Of a stretch of DNA of 64,000 bases, positions 35,849 through 44,396 are shown in pieces (positions within the stretch are counted from its first letter, which is position 1; the number at the start of each line of letters is the position of its first letter). Position numbers and translations under genes: made by a program. The notes below the pieces were generated by a model, which worked only from the letters and a program-made list of their open reading frames with translations, was not told the DNA's origin and did no database searches. Origin of the DNA: Candidatus Pelagibacter communis (lineage in GTDB: Bacteria > Pseudomonadota > Alphaproteobacteria > Pelagibacterales > Pelagibacteraceae); contig NZ_LANA01000002.1 of the NCBI RefSeq assembly GCF_012932795.1, forward strand, positions 1 to 64,000. The letters are read 5' to 3'.

Positions 35849-37177
35849 CTATTTTTTATTTTTTAATCCTGGTATCCAGTTAGTTCCTGCTAGTTGGACT
35901 CTAGCCATAGCAGCAGATTCAACTGTAAGTGCACATAAGTCTTCTGGCTCTAAATTATGTAAATCATTTTTACCAGAGGCTCTGGCTATTGTTTGAGCTT
36001 CAAGCGTCATTACTTTTAAATAATTTGATAAACGTCTTCCACCAGCAACAGGGTCAAATCGTTTCATTAGCTCAGGTTTTTGAGTTGTAATTCCTGCGGG
36101 GTCATTTCCTTCATGCCAATCATCATAAGCACCAGCGGTAGTTCCTAGTTTATTATAATCTTTTTCCCATTTAGGATCATTATCTCCTAATGCTATCATT
36201 GCAGCAGAACCAATTGAAACTGCATCTGCTCCAAGAGCCATTGCCTTAGCAACATCTGCACCATTTCTAATTCCACCAGATATGATTAATTGAACTTTTC
36301 TATGTTGATCTAAATCTTGAAGTGCATCTACAGCAGGTCTAATACATGCTAAAGTGGGTTGACCAACATTTTCTATAAATACTTCTTGAGTAGCAGCTGT
36401 TCCACCTTGCATTCCATCTAATACAACAACATCAGCACCAGCCTTAACAGCAAGCGCAGTATCATAATATGGTCTTGCTCCTGCAACCTTAATGAATATT
36501 GGAACTTTCCAACCAGTAATTTCTCTTATTTCTAAAATTTTAATTTTTAAATCGTCGGGACCTGTCCAATCAGGGTGTCTACATGCAGATCTTTGATCTA
36601 TACCTTTAGGTAAAGTTCTCATTTCAGCAACACGATCACTAATTTTTTGGCCCAGTAACATTCCACCACCACCTGGTTTTGCACCTTGTCCTATAACTAT
36701 TTCAATAGCATCTGCTTTTCGAAGGTCATCAGGATTCATCCCATACCTAGAAGGTAAAAGTTGGTAGATTAAATTTTTAGACTGTCCTCTCTCTTCTGGT
36801 GTCATTCCACCATCACCAGTAGTTGTAGATGTACCAGCCATACTTGCTCCACGTCCTAAAGCTTCTTTAGCTCTTCCTGATAACGCTCCAAAACTCATAC
36901 CAGCAATTGTAATAGGAATGTCTAGTTCCAAAGGTTTTTTTGCATAACGAGTTCCTAAAGTTACTTTTGTATTACAATTTTCTCTATATCCTTCTAAAGG
37001 GTATCTAGACATTGAAGCTCCAAGAAAAAGTAAATCATCAAAGTGAGGAAGTTTTCTTTTAGATCCTCCACCTCTTATATCGTAAATTCCTGTTTCAGCT
37101 GCTCGTCTTATTTCTGAATTTGTATACTCATCAAAAGTCCATGATATACGAGGATGAGTTTTTTTATTATCTGGCAT
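35849..37177 (-). CDS. mgsC: N-methylglutamate synthase large subunit (GlxD/MgsC-like, FMN glutamate-synthase domain)
   Basis: A 442-residue protein equal to the synthase domain of GltB: FMN-barrel segments GMSFGALSGRAKEALGRGA, GQGAKPGGGGMLLG, KVAGARPYYDTALAVKAGAD and IRNGADVAKAMALGADAVSI. The region that in GltB holds the 3Fe-4S cysteines reads AGAYDDWHEGNDPAGITTQ and has no cysteine. MgsC moves the methylamino group onto a 2-oxoacid to form N-methylglutamate. It sits two bases after the MgsB-like gene. Confidence 0.8.
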   Translation of the reverse strand: MPDNKKTHPRISWTFDEYTNSEIRRAAETGIYDIRGGGSKRKLPHFDDLLFLGASMSRYPLEGYRENCNTKVTLGTRYAKKPLELDIPITIAGMSFGALSGRAKEALGRGASMAGTSTTTGDGGMTPEERGQSKNLIYQLLPSRYGMNPDDLRKADAIEIVIGQGAKPGGGGMLLGQKISDRVAEMRTLPKGIDQRSACRHPDWTGPDDLKIKILEIREITGWKVPIFIKVAGARPYYDTALAVKAGADVVVLDGMQGGTAATQEVFIENVGQPTLACIRPAVDALQDLDQHRKVQLIISGGIRNGADVAKAMALGADAVSIGSAAMIALGDNDPKWEKDYNKLGTTAGAYDDWHEGNDPAGITTQKPELMKRFDPVAGGRRLSNYLKVMTLEAQTIARASGKNDLHNLEPEDLCALTVESAAMARVQLAGTNWIPGLKNKK

Positions 37178-37179
37178 TA

Positions 37180-37875
37180 TTAATAACTTGATACATTATC
37201 GATATTAAAATTATAAAGTTTTCGTGCTGAACCATATCTCTTAAAACTATCTGGTTTAATATTTTCTATTTCACTTTTTTTTAAAAGAGCTGAAATTTTA
37301 TTCAAATGTTTCTTTTCCATTTTTTTTTCAATGCAATCTGCACCTAAAGATTTAACTGATCCTTTAACAAAAATATCTGTTTCATAAAGACTATCTCCTA
37401 AAGCTTCACCAGCATCTCCACAAACTATCATTGTACCAGATTGAGCCATAAAAGCCGACATATGACCAACTGAACCCTTAACCACAATATCAATTCCTTT
37501 CATTGAAATACCACATCTTGAACTAGCATCTCCATCAATTAAAAGTAAACCTCCATGTGCAGTAGCACCTGCAGATTGTGAAGCATTACCTTTAACATGA
37601 ACAGTTCCGGACATCATGTTTTCAGCAACACCTGTTCCAACATTTCCATCTATCGTTACATGTGCTTTTTGATTCATTCCTGCACAGTAATAACCAACAT
37701 GACCTTTTATTAAAACTTTCATTTCTTGATTTAATCCAGCACACAATGCGTGGTTACCCTCTGGGTTTATAATTATAAAATCTCTTTCATTTTTTTTAAC
37801 ATCTAAATTTTGAAGGGTGCTGTTAATTTCTCTTAATTTCTTTTTTTTTAAATCTAGTTTCATTAATTTCCCCAC
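37180..37875 (-). CDS. mgsB: N-methylglutamate synthase GXGXG subunit (GlxC/MgsB-like)
   Basis: A 231-residue beta-helix protein, matching the C-terminal GXGXG domain of GltB: repeated short G-rich turns such as IKGHVGYYCAGMNQ, IDGNVGTGVAENMMSG, VKGSVGHMSAFMAQSG. It structurally links amidotransferase and synthase parts. The start overlaps the MgsA-like gene by 13 bases. Confidence 0.82.
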   Translation of the reverse strand: MGKLMKLDLKKKKLREINSTLQNLDVKKNERDFIIINPEGNHALCAGLNQEMKVLIKGHVGYYCAGMNQKAHVTIDGNVGTGVAENMMSGTVHVKGNASQSAGATAHGGLLLIDGDASSRCGISMKGIDIVVKGSVGHMSAFMAQSGTMIVCGDAGEALGDSLYETDIFVKGSVKSLGADCIEKKMEKKHLNKISALLKKSEIENIKPDSFKRYGSARKLYNFNIDNVSSY

Positions 37876-38747
37876 GAATAGACAATACCAGGTTCAGGTT
37901 CAAAAATTTTTGCACCATTTACATCAGGCAAATGTGCCATTGCTTGAAACTCAGATGCTATTGCAACATAGTTTTTTGTTTCTGCTATTACGGCTGGCTT
38001 ACATGCTATTTCATCTCTAACAACTGCAAAGCCTTTTCTAGTTCCAGTAATAAAAGTATAAAAACCATCTAAATCCTTTAGACTAGAAGTAAGTGTATCT
38101 TTTAGAGATTTATTATTTGATAAACTGTTAGAAACGTATCCTGCTGCAACCTCAGTATCATTTTCAGAGTTAAAGAAGTTACCTTTTTTAGTGAGTTCTC
38201 TTCTTAAATTATTATGATTTGATAGTGATCCATTATGAACTAAACATTCATCCTCACCAGTCGAATAGGGGTGAGATCCATCTGTAGTTATAGCACTTTC
38301 TGTAGCCATTCTTGTATGGCCTATTCCATGAGTACCACTAAAACTATCTAATTTAAATTTTTTTACTACATCTTTAGGATTACCAACTTGTTTAAATATT
38401 TCTATTGATCGGCCATACCCAACTATAGATACTTTAGGAAAATTAGAATTGATTATCTTAATCACTTTCTTTGGTTGCTCAAGAGTTTTTAAAATTACAT
38501 GATCTGAGATTTGAGTAAGTTTAGCTTTTTTAAGTTTTTTAGATATTTCTTTCTTAAAGCTATTAAAGTTTAAATCATTAATACATAAAGAAAATTTGTA
38601 TAGTTTTTTACTTTCATCTTTATAAATCGCAAAGCCAGCACTGTCTGGTCCACGAGATTCCATATTATTAAGCATACCAGATAGCATCTTTCCTAAATTT
38701 TTTTCAAATTTTTTAGTTTTTAAGTAGATGCCAACAATTCCACACAT
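37863..38747 (-). CDS. mgsA: N-methylglutamate synthase class II amidotransferase subunit (GlxB/MgsA-like)
   Basis: A 294-residue Ntn-type glutamine amidotransferase that begins MCGIVGIYL, so Cys2 is the nucleophile after Met removal; ESRGPDSAG, GIGHTRMATES and HNGSLSNHNNLRREL complete the site. It would hydrolyse glutamine, or gamma-glutamylmethylamide, to release the amine for the synthase. First of the three synthase genes and 15 bases behind a 50-residue membrane ORF. Confidence 0.82.
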   Translation of the reverse strand: MCGIVGIYLKTKKFEKNLGKMLSGMLNNMESRGPDSAGFAIYKDESKKLYKFSLCINDLNFNSFKKEISKKLKKAKLTQISDHVILKTLEQPKKVIKIINSNFPKVSIVGYGRSIEIFKQVGNPKDVVKKFKLDSFSGTHGIGHTRMATESAITTDGSHPYSTGEDECLVHNGSLSNHNNLRRELTKKGNFFNSENDTEVAAGYVSNSLSNNKSLKDTLTSSLKDLDGFYTFITGTRKGFAVVRDEIACKPAVIAETKNYVAIASEFQAMAHLPDVNGAKIFEPEPGIVYSWGN

Positions 38748-38761
38748 AAATTTTTTTAAGT

Positions 38762-38914
38762 TTATTTTATTAAAGACAGTAGAAAATCTTTATAGTAGAA
38801 AATATTTCCTACTACAATGATGATAATAGCCGCTATCACTCCATATTTTGCTTTTGGAAAAACGACACCTCTCATTTTACTTGGTCTTAGATCTTCGTTA
38901 TTGTTTCTATCCAT
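38762..38914 (-). CDS. small single-helix membrane protein, 50 aa
   Basis: A 50-codon ORF from ATG 38914 to TAA at 38762-38764. The product has a charged head (MDRNNNEDLRPSKMRGVVFP) and one membrane helix (YGVIAAIIIIVVGNIFYY) with a short tail. Spacing just after the amtB-operon terminator and just before mgsA, and the well-formed topology, support a real gene. Its function is unknown; it may be a membrane partner of the synthase or of transport. Confidence 0.55.
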   Translation of the reverse strand: MDRNNNEDLRPSKMRGVVFPKAKYGVIAAIIIIVVGNIFYYKDFLLSLIK

Positions 38915-38931
38915 GATTGTATAATTTTTGT

Positions 38932-38963
38932 AAAAAAAAGGGCGCTACAATTAAGTAGCGCCC
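38932..38963 (-). terminator. rho-independent terminator of the amtB operon
   Basis: On the minus strand GGGCGCTAC pairs with GTAGCGCCC across a six-base loop and is followed by eight T. It is one of the strongest hairpins in the window and closes the amtB-small-protein transcript before the mgsABC-gmaS operon begins. Confidence 0.9.
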
Positions 38964-38979
38964 AAATTTTTAATTGATA

Positions 38980-39204
38980 TTACCAGTCGGTAATATTGCT
39001 CTTATGATCATTAGCACCATGTCTTTTTCTAGCCAATCTCGAGAGCTTTTCACTCTCAGATTTGTTAGTAAGGACATGCCAGCCAATCCAGAAAACTACA
39101 CCTAGAATAACTAGTAAAGTTTCACTAGATCCAGCTCCGGGATAAACTGCTCCAACAACTTCCTTAGCACTTAAATGATCTATCCAGTTTGTTACTGTAG
39201 CCAT
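38980..39204 (-). CDS. small membrane protein next to amtB, 74 aa
   Basis: A 74-residue protein with one membrane helix (TLLVILGVVFWIGWHVLT, about 29-46) and a charged C-terminal tail rich in Arg, Lys and His. A perfect AAAGGAG ribosome site precedes it. It is 12 bases downstream of amtB and ends shortly before a strong terminator, so it is made with the ammonium transporter. It may be an Amt accessory protein; no known family is recognised. Confidence 0.7.
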   Translation of the reverse strand: MATVTNWIDHLSAKEVVGAVYPGAGSSETLLVILGVVFWIGWHVLTNKSESEKLSRLARKRHGANDHKSNITDW

Positions 39205-39216
39205 ATTTTTTCTCCT

Positions 39217-40617
39217 TTACCTAGTTGAAGAGGCGACTGCTTTTTCAGCATCTCTATCGTCCTCCATCATTTCATAGTCTAGTCCTGCTATTTCTACTTC
39301 ACGTGGGATTCTTAATTTACCAAAAGCGCTTAGTATTCTAGCCAAGACATAGCCTGGTAACATTCCAAGAACTCCAAACATTATAATTGCTCCAAGGAAT
39401 TGTCCCAGTGGATTGATTGATGCATAAGTTGATCCGTCCCACATAGCTCCAACACTGTATCCAGATGAAGGATAGCCATTTAAAACAAATCCACAAATTA
39501 CAAGACCAACAAATCCTGCGTAACCATGTACTGCTACTGCACCAACCGCATCATCTATTTTGAACTTACGTTCAACCCAGTAATGCATTTTATATGCTAT
39601 AACAACACCAATCGCACCAATAAGCATTGCTTGTATCGGGTGATACAAATCATTACCTGCAGATGCACAAATGATCCCAGCTAGTCCACTTGAGTAAGTC
39701 CAGAATGGATCACCTTTAGCGACCACGTATCCAGCTAATAATCCTCCTGATAGTGACATCAAGAAGTTATAGGTTATTCCACTCAGGGTGGTTGGGGTTA
39801 CATATATGTTTGTTGCTGTCCAGTAGGTTACACCTTCCATTCCATATTCAGGTCCAAGATCAAATATCGGTATATTACATGCCGCATAAAATCCCCAGAA
39901 ACCAGTATAGATTAAAAATAATCCAACTGTAACTAGCCATGGGTTTCTTGGTCCTATATTTCTTGGCTCACCACTTGATGAGAATTTTCCAATTCTAGGT
40001 CCTAAAACGATTAGAATACCTAAAGCAAATCCACCCGCAATTGCGTGAATTACTCCTGATGCATAAGCGTCATGATATCCTAAAATTTTGAGCATCCATC
40101 CATCAAAGTGCCATCCCCAAGCAGCATCGATTGTCCAAAATACAGATCCAATTGCAATCGCTAAAATACCAAATGCAAAAGTTGTAATCCTCTCAATGAT
40201 TGCTCCAGAAACAATTGAAGCAGCTGTCCATGAAAATAGTAAAAATGCAGCCCAAAATACTCCACTTATGTGATCACCTAAGTTAACAGCCATTAGTGGA
40301 CTGTTAGCTAAATAGTAAGTGGCACTAAACGCAGAATCGTCTGTTATTAATGCAGTACTCTCATTCATTATTGATGGTGCAATCCCTGGTCCTGTTGGGA
40401 ATGCCCAGTAAATCCACCAACCAAAGAAAAACCAAGTTACCGTTACTAAGGGTATAACCATAGTATTTTTCATAAGAGTGTGTTGGTGATGTTTGTATCG
40501 AGAAGCTCCAACTTCATACATACAGAAACCGACGTGAATTAAAAACATCAGTACTACAGTTACCCAGTAGTAAAACTCTGTAAATATAGTTGTTAGAGCA
40601 CCTAACTGATCAGTCAT
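39217..40617 (-). CDS. amtB: Amt-family ammonium transporter
   Basis: A 466-residue, 11-helix Amt protein. The two pore histidines lie in SGVIHAIAGGFALG and AVAVHGYAGFVG, and the conserved Asp precedes the first in HDAYASG. Early aromatic-rich helices match the family, although the sequence diverges from classical AmtB and may represent an SAR11 paralogue. A GAGAGA-rich ribosome region precedes the start. It lies behind a glxBCD-type operon; a PII gene is not adjacent. Confidence 0.87.
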   Translation of the reverse strand: MTDQLGALTTIFTEFYYWVTVVLMFLIHVGFCMYEVGASRYKHHQHTLMKNTMVIPLVTVTWFFFGWWIYWAFPTGPGIAPSIMNESTALITDDSAFSATYYLANSPLMAVNLGDHISGVFWAAFLLFSWTAASIVSGAIIERITTFAFGILAIAIGSVFWTIDAAWGWHFDGWMLKILGYHDAYASGVIHAIAGGFALGILIVLGPRIGKFSSSGEPRNIGPRNPWLVTVGLFLIYTGFWGFYAACNIPIFDLGPEYGMEGVTYWTATNIYVTPTTLSGITYNFLMSLSGGLLAGYVVAKGDPFWTYSSGLAGIICASAGNDLYHPIQAMLIGAIGVVIAYKMHYWVERKFKIDDAVGAVAVHGYAGFVGLVICGFVLNGYPSSGYSVGAMWDGSTYASINPLGQFLGAIIMFGVLGMLPGYVLARILSAFGKLRIPREVEIAGLDYEMMEDDRDAEKAVASSTR

Positions 40618-40687
40618 AATCTCTCTCCTATATTAGTTTCAGAAATCTTATGAAATTTAGGGAGGTGTGACAAACTAAACATTTCTT

Positions 40688-40715
40688 AAAAACCCAATAC
40701 AGACGGTGAGTTTTT
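40688..40715 (-). terminator. hairpin between glxD-type operon and amtB
   Basis: On the minus strand AAAAACTCA can pair with TGGGTTTTT over nine positions (one G-T) across a ten-base loop. It lies after the 135-residue ORF and before amtB and could end the upstream transcript. The U tract is inside the stem, so strength is uncertain. Confidence 0.4.
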
Positions 40716-40743
40716 AAAAAATAAACAACTCTTGATTGTGATG

Positions 40744-41151
40744 CTAGAATTTTAGGTAAGCTTTTTTCAAATCAACAAGCGGATGTTTTGGAGACATTTG
40801 AAACTTAACTAAAAGCTCTCTTGCTATCATATCTCTATCTTGTTGGTTATCAGGTAATTTAATTGATTTTGGAATAGTTACCCATCCATTTGCATTTCTA
40901 CAAAATACTGCAGGTCTATCTTCTTCATAACCCATATGAACATCTTCTAACCAATTAAGGTCATCCCAACCCATAGCTTCTACATACCTTTTTAGGAATG
41001 GAGTAATTCTTTTATAGTCTGGTAGTAAATTAACATCATATCTATAACCAATATGCTGACCAATTAATTTCTCTCTAGCTGTCTCTTTAAAAGTACCCAG
41101 TTTAAGTTTCTTTTCTTTTTTAACTTTTGCTTTTACTTTTTTTTTAACCAT
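40744..41151 (-). CDS. hypothetical protein, 135 aa, Lys-rich head
   Basis: A 135-residue protein with a very basic head (MVKKKVKAKVKKEKKLKLG) and a globular remainder with HIGYRYDVNLLPDYKRITP, MGWDDLNWLEDVHMGYEEDR and FCRNANGWVTIPKSIKLP. There is no membrane segment. It follows the GlxD-type gene by nine bases and appears to be a fixed member of this operon. The head resembles the Lys-rich N terminus of the preceding GlxD. Function unknown. Confidence 0.6.
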   Translation of the reverse strand: MVKKKVKAKVKKEKKLKLGTFKETAREKLIGQHIGYRYDVNLLPDYKRITPFLKRYVEAMGWDDLNWLEDVHMGYEEDRPAVFCRNANGWVTIPKSIKLPDNQQDRDMIARELLVKFQMSPKHPLVDLKKAYLKF

Positions 41152-41160
41152 TTTTGATCC

Positions 41161-42585
41161 TTATATTTTATGATAATTGTCAACACCAACTGTATAGTTA
41201 GTTCCAGTCATAGGGACTTTTGCTAAAGCAGATGCCTCCATAGTCAGAGCAGCTAAATCTTCAGGTTCTAAAGAGTGAATATTTGTTTTACCACAAGCTC
41301 TTGCTAAAAGTTGAGCCTCTAGTGTCATTGCATGTAAGTAATTATAAACTCTTAATGCAGCATCATCAGGATTTAATCTGGCTCTTAATTTAGGATCTTG
41401 TGTAGCGACACCAACTGGACAACGACCAGTATGGCAGTGATAACATTCACCGGCTTTTACACCCATTTCTTTTTCAAAATTAGCTTCAGGTATATCTTTA
41501 TTACAGTTTAAAGCGATCATTGATCCAGTACCAATTGCTATTGCATCAGCACCTAATGCTAAAGCTTTAGCCATATCAGCACCATCCCTAACACCACCAG
41601 CATAAATTAAAGTTACTTGTCCAGTTTTACCAACATCGTCGATAGCTCTTCTAGCTTCTCTGATAGCAGCGATTCCTGGAATACCAGTATTAGCAGCAGC
41701 TATGTGTGGTCCAGCTCCAGTTGACCCTTCCATTCCATCTAGATAAATAGAGTCAGGATTACACTTTGCAGCCATACGGACATCATCATAAACTTTTGAC
41801 GCACCAAGTTTTAACTGAATTGGTACTTTATTTTTTGTTAATTGTCTTAACTCTTCAACTTTTAAAGCTAAATCATCAGGACCTAACCAGTCAGGATGTC
41901 TTGCGGGAGATCGTTGATCAATACCAGAAGGTAAAGATCTCATCTCAGCAACTTGATCAGTTACTTTTTGACCCATTAAGTGTCCACCCATTCCAACTTT
42001 TTGTCCTTGGCCAATAAACACCTCAATTCCATCTGCAAGTTGAGCATGATGAGGGTTAAAACCGTATCTTGATTGAATACATTGGTAATACCATTTTTCA
42101 GAATATCTTCTTTCATCAGGTATCATTCCGCCTTCACCAGAACATGTAGCACTTCCAGCCATTGTAGCTCCTCTTGCTAAAGCAGTTTTTGCTTCATAAG
42201 AAAGGGCACCAAAACTCATACCTGTAATATACACTGGTATGTCTAACTCAATTGGGTTTTCACAATTAGGACCAATTACAGTTTTAGTTTCACATTTTTC
42301 TCTGTAACCTTCAATTACAAACCTTGTGAGAGTACCTGGTAAAAAAACTAAATCATCAAATGTTGGAATCTTTTTCATTAATGCCATTCCACGCATTCTG
42401 TATCTTCCAAGTTGAGCTTTAATATGAATATCGTCTATGACTTCAGGAGTAAAAATAGCATTGTGTCCTAATAAACTTTTATTTCTTTTGCCTTCTTCAT
42501 GAGCATGAACGTCAGCTTTTCCTCCAACGCTACCGTTTGATTTTTTTAATTTTTTTTCATTTTTTTTAGTTTTCTTTTTAGCCAT
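41161..42585 (-). CDS. glxD: GlxD-type FMN glutamate-synthase-domain protein (second set, with Cys cluster)
   Basis: A 474-residue paralogue of the protein at 35849-37177, with a Lys-rich extension of about 40 residues. FMN-barrel motifs GMSFGALSYEAKTALARGA, GQGQKVGMGGHLMG and VRDGADMAKALALGADAIAI are kept. Unlike the other copy it has three cysteines (GECYHCHTGRCPVGVATQ) in the place of the GltB 3Fe-4S ligands. It therefore probably carries an Fe-S centre and takes electrons differently. Its start touches the GlxC stop. Confidence 0.8.
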   Translation of the reverse strand: MAKKKTKKNEKKLKKSNGSVGGKADVHAHEEGKRNKSLLGHNAIFTPEVIDDIHIKAQLGRYRMRGMALMKKIPTFDDLVFLPGTLTRFVIEGYREKCETKTVIGPNCENPIELDIPVYITGMSFGALSYEAKTALARGATMAGSATCSGEGGMIPDERRYSEKWYYQCIQSRYGFNPHHAQLADGIEVFIGQGQKVGMGGHLMGQKVTDQVAEMRSLPSGIDQRSPARHPDWLGPDDLALKVEELRQLTKNKVPIQLKLGASKVYDDVRMAAKCNPDSIYLDGMEGSTGAGPHIAAANTGIPGIAAIREARRAIDDVGKTGQVTLIYAGGVRDGADMAKALALGADAIAIGTGSMIALNCNKDIPEANFEKEMGVKAGECYHCHTGRCPVGVATQDPKLRARLNPDDAALRVYNYLHAMTLEAQLLARACGKTNIHSLEPEDLAALTMEASALAKVPMTGTNYTVGVDNYHKI

Positions 42586-43439
42586 TAGATAGCTCCTTTC
42601 TTTTCTGTAGGTTCTAGATTATCATAGTTCCAAAGTTTTTTACCTGCGACTATTTTTGTCATTTTACTAACATCAAATTTTTCACCTATCTCTGCAACTT
42701 TTAGTTTTCTTTTTAACCAGTCTTGATCACTGTTAGTAAGATCTGCAGTAACCGCATCACTTCCAAAAGAACTAATTTTACCACCAATAAATATTGTTCC
42801 ATCATACATTGAGTCACCCAAATTTATTCCAACATCGCCAAGAATAATTATTCTTCCTCTTTGCATCATAAAACCAGTAAACGCTCCAGCATCACCACCA
42901 ATAATAATAGTTCCACCCTTCATATCAATACCAGTTCTAGCACCAACACTTCCTTTACAAATTAAATCTCCACCTCTTATTGCGGCACCAAAACAAGAGC
43001 CAGCATTTTTTTCAATAACAACTTTTCCAGCCATTAAGTTTTCTGCGCAAGACCATCCTACTCTACCATTAATTCTAACTGTAGGTCCATCACATGAGCC
43101 CATGCCAAAATAACCCAAACTTCCTTCGAAAATTAAATTTAGTTTATTTAAAATACCAACACCCAAACTATGTTTTCCTTGAGGGTTTTTAATAACAATT
43201 GTTCCATAACCTTGGCTCATTAAATTATCTATCTCTTTATTAGCTTCAGGAGCTGTCATTTCATTAACATCTAACTCTGTTCTTTTATTAAAATCTACAT
43301 CGTAAGTCCCAAAGTAAAAAAAATTTTCTGCCTCATCTGGGTTGAAAAACTTTTGTTGAGTTCTACCAGTTAAAACTTCGGTATGCATACCCATTGACTG
43401 GGACTTTGTTTTTTTCTCTGTAGTCTTTAAATTTGCCAT
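42585..43439 (-). CDS. glxC: GlxC-type GXGXG-domain protein (second set)
   Basis: A 284-residue beta-helix protein like the GltB C-terminal domain: FEGSLGYFGMGSCDG, INGRVGWSCAENLMAG, CKGSVGARTGIDMKGG, LGDVGINLGDSMYDG. About 50 residues longer than the MgsB-like copy, with an N-terminal extension. It overlaps the amidotransferase gene by 13 bases, the same overlap length as in the other set. Confidence 0.82.
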   Translation of the reverse strand: MANLKTTEKKTKSQSMGMHTEVLTGRTQQKFFNPDEAENFFYFGTYDVDFNKRTELDVNEMTAPEANKEIDNLMSQGYGTIVIKNPQGKHSLGVGILNKLNLIFEGSLGYFGMGSCDGPTVRINGRVGWSCAENLMAGKVVIEKNAGSCFGAAIRGGDLICKGSVGARTGIDMKGGTIIIGGDAGAFTGFMMQRGRIIILGDVGINLGDSMYDGTIFIGGKISSFGSDAVTADLTNSDQDWLKRKLKVAEIGEKFDVSKMTKIVAGKKLWNYDNLEPTEKKGAI

Positions 43440-44371
43440 ACTTTTACCTCCCCATCAAATGGATCATATGTATCTATCTCTTGCGGTAGAATTGATCTGA
43501 TTGCTATTTCTTCTGAACCCATTGCTACTAAATCATCTGACTCATAAAGAACCAAAGGTTTTGCAGCCATTGTATCTTTAGCCATTCCTAAAGAATCTAT
43601 AGTTGCAACAAAATATGTAAATACTCCATCAAGGCCTGTTAAAGAAGCTTTCATCCCCTCTTCAAGAGATGCTCCTTCTCTCATTTTTTGAGCAATGTAT
43701 ACAGCAATCAATTCTGAATCACATTCAGACATAAACCTCATACCTTTGTTTTCTAGTAACCTTCTGTTGTTCCAATAATTAGTTAATTGACCATTATGAA
43801 CTACAGAAACATCACTAAAAGGATAACCCCAAAAAGGGTGAGCTGACTTAATATCTACACCAGACTCTGTAGCCATTCTAGCATGCCCAATTGCATGAGT
43901 TCCAACTACTTTATCCAAATCATATCTATCACAAACCATTTTAGCGTTACCTAAATCTTTTATAACCTCTAATGATTTTCCCATAGAAAGAATCTCAACA
44001 CCTGGAATGCTTTCAATTTTTTGAGAAAATTTTAATAAATCTTTTGTTTCATATACAATTTCATATCTCAAAGAGTAGGGTAGAACTCTTTCTTCTTTAA
44101 TTATTTTAGCACCTAGCTCAGATAAGTATTGATCAACAATTTTTTTTCTTTCATCATAAACTGAAACATCTTCAACTATCGAAGAGCTTCCTTCACCAAC
44201 ATTTTCACCAACCTTAAAACGCATAATAAAGTTTTTACCATCTGTATCACCATATAACGCGTAACCAGTAGAATCTTCTCCTCTATGTTTTAATGCTTGA
44301 AGCATTCCTTGTAGTTCACTTCCTACATTGGATGATTTTCCTCTATGTATTAATCCTGCTATTCCACACAT
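43427..44371 (-). CDS. glxB: GlxB-type class II glutamine amidotransferase (second set)
   Basis: A 314-residue Ntn amidotransferase beginning MCGIAGLIHRG, with KHRGEDSTGYALYG, GHARMATESGVD and VVHNGQLTNYWNNRR. It supplies ammonia or an amine to the GlxD part. It sits 25 bases after the GS-like gene. Confidence 0.82.
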   Translation of the reverse strand: MCGIAGLIHRGKSSNVGSELQGMLQALKHRGEDSTGYALYGDTDGKNFIMRFKVGENVGEGSSSIVEDVSVYDERKKIVDQYLSELGAKIIKEERVLPYSLRYEIVYETKDLLKFSQKIESIPGVEILSMGKSLEVIKDLGNAKMVCDRYDLDKVVGTHAIGHARMATESGVDIKSAHPFWGYPFSDVSVVHNGQLTNYWNNRRLLENKGMRFMSECDSELIAVYIAQKMREGASLEEGMKASLTGLDGVFTYFVATIDSLGMAKDTMAAKPLVLYESDDLVAMGSEEIAIRSILPQEIDTYDPFDGEVKVWQI

Positions 44372-44396
44372 TTATTTCCCCTGTTTCTATTAAAGA

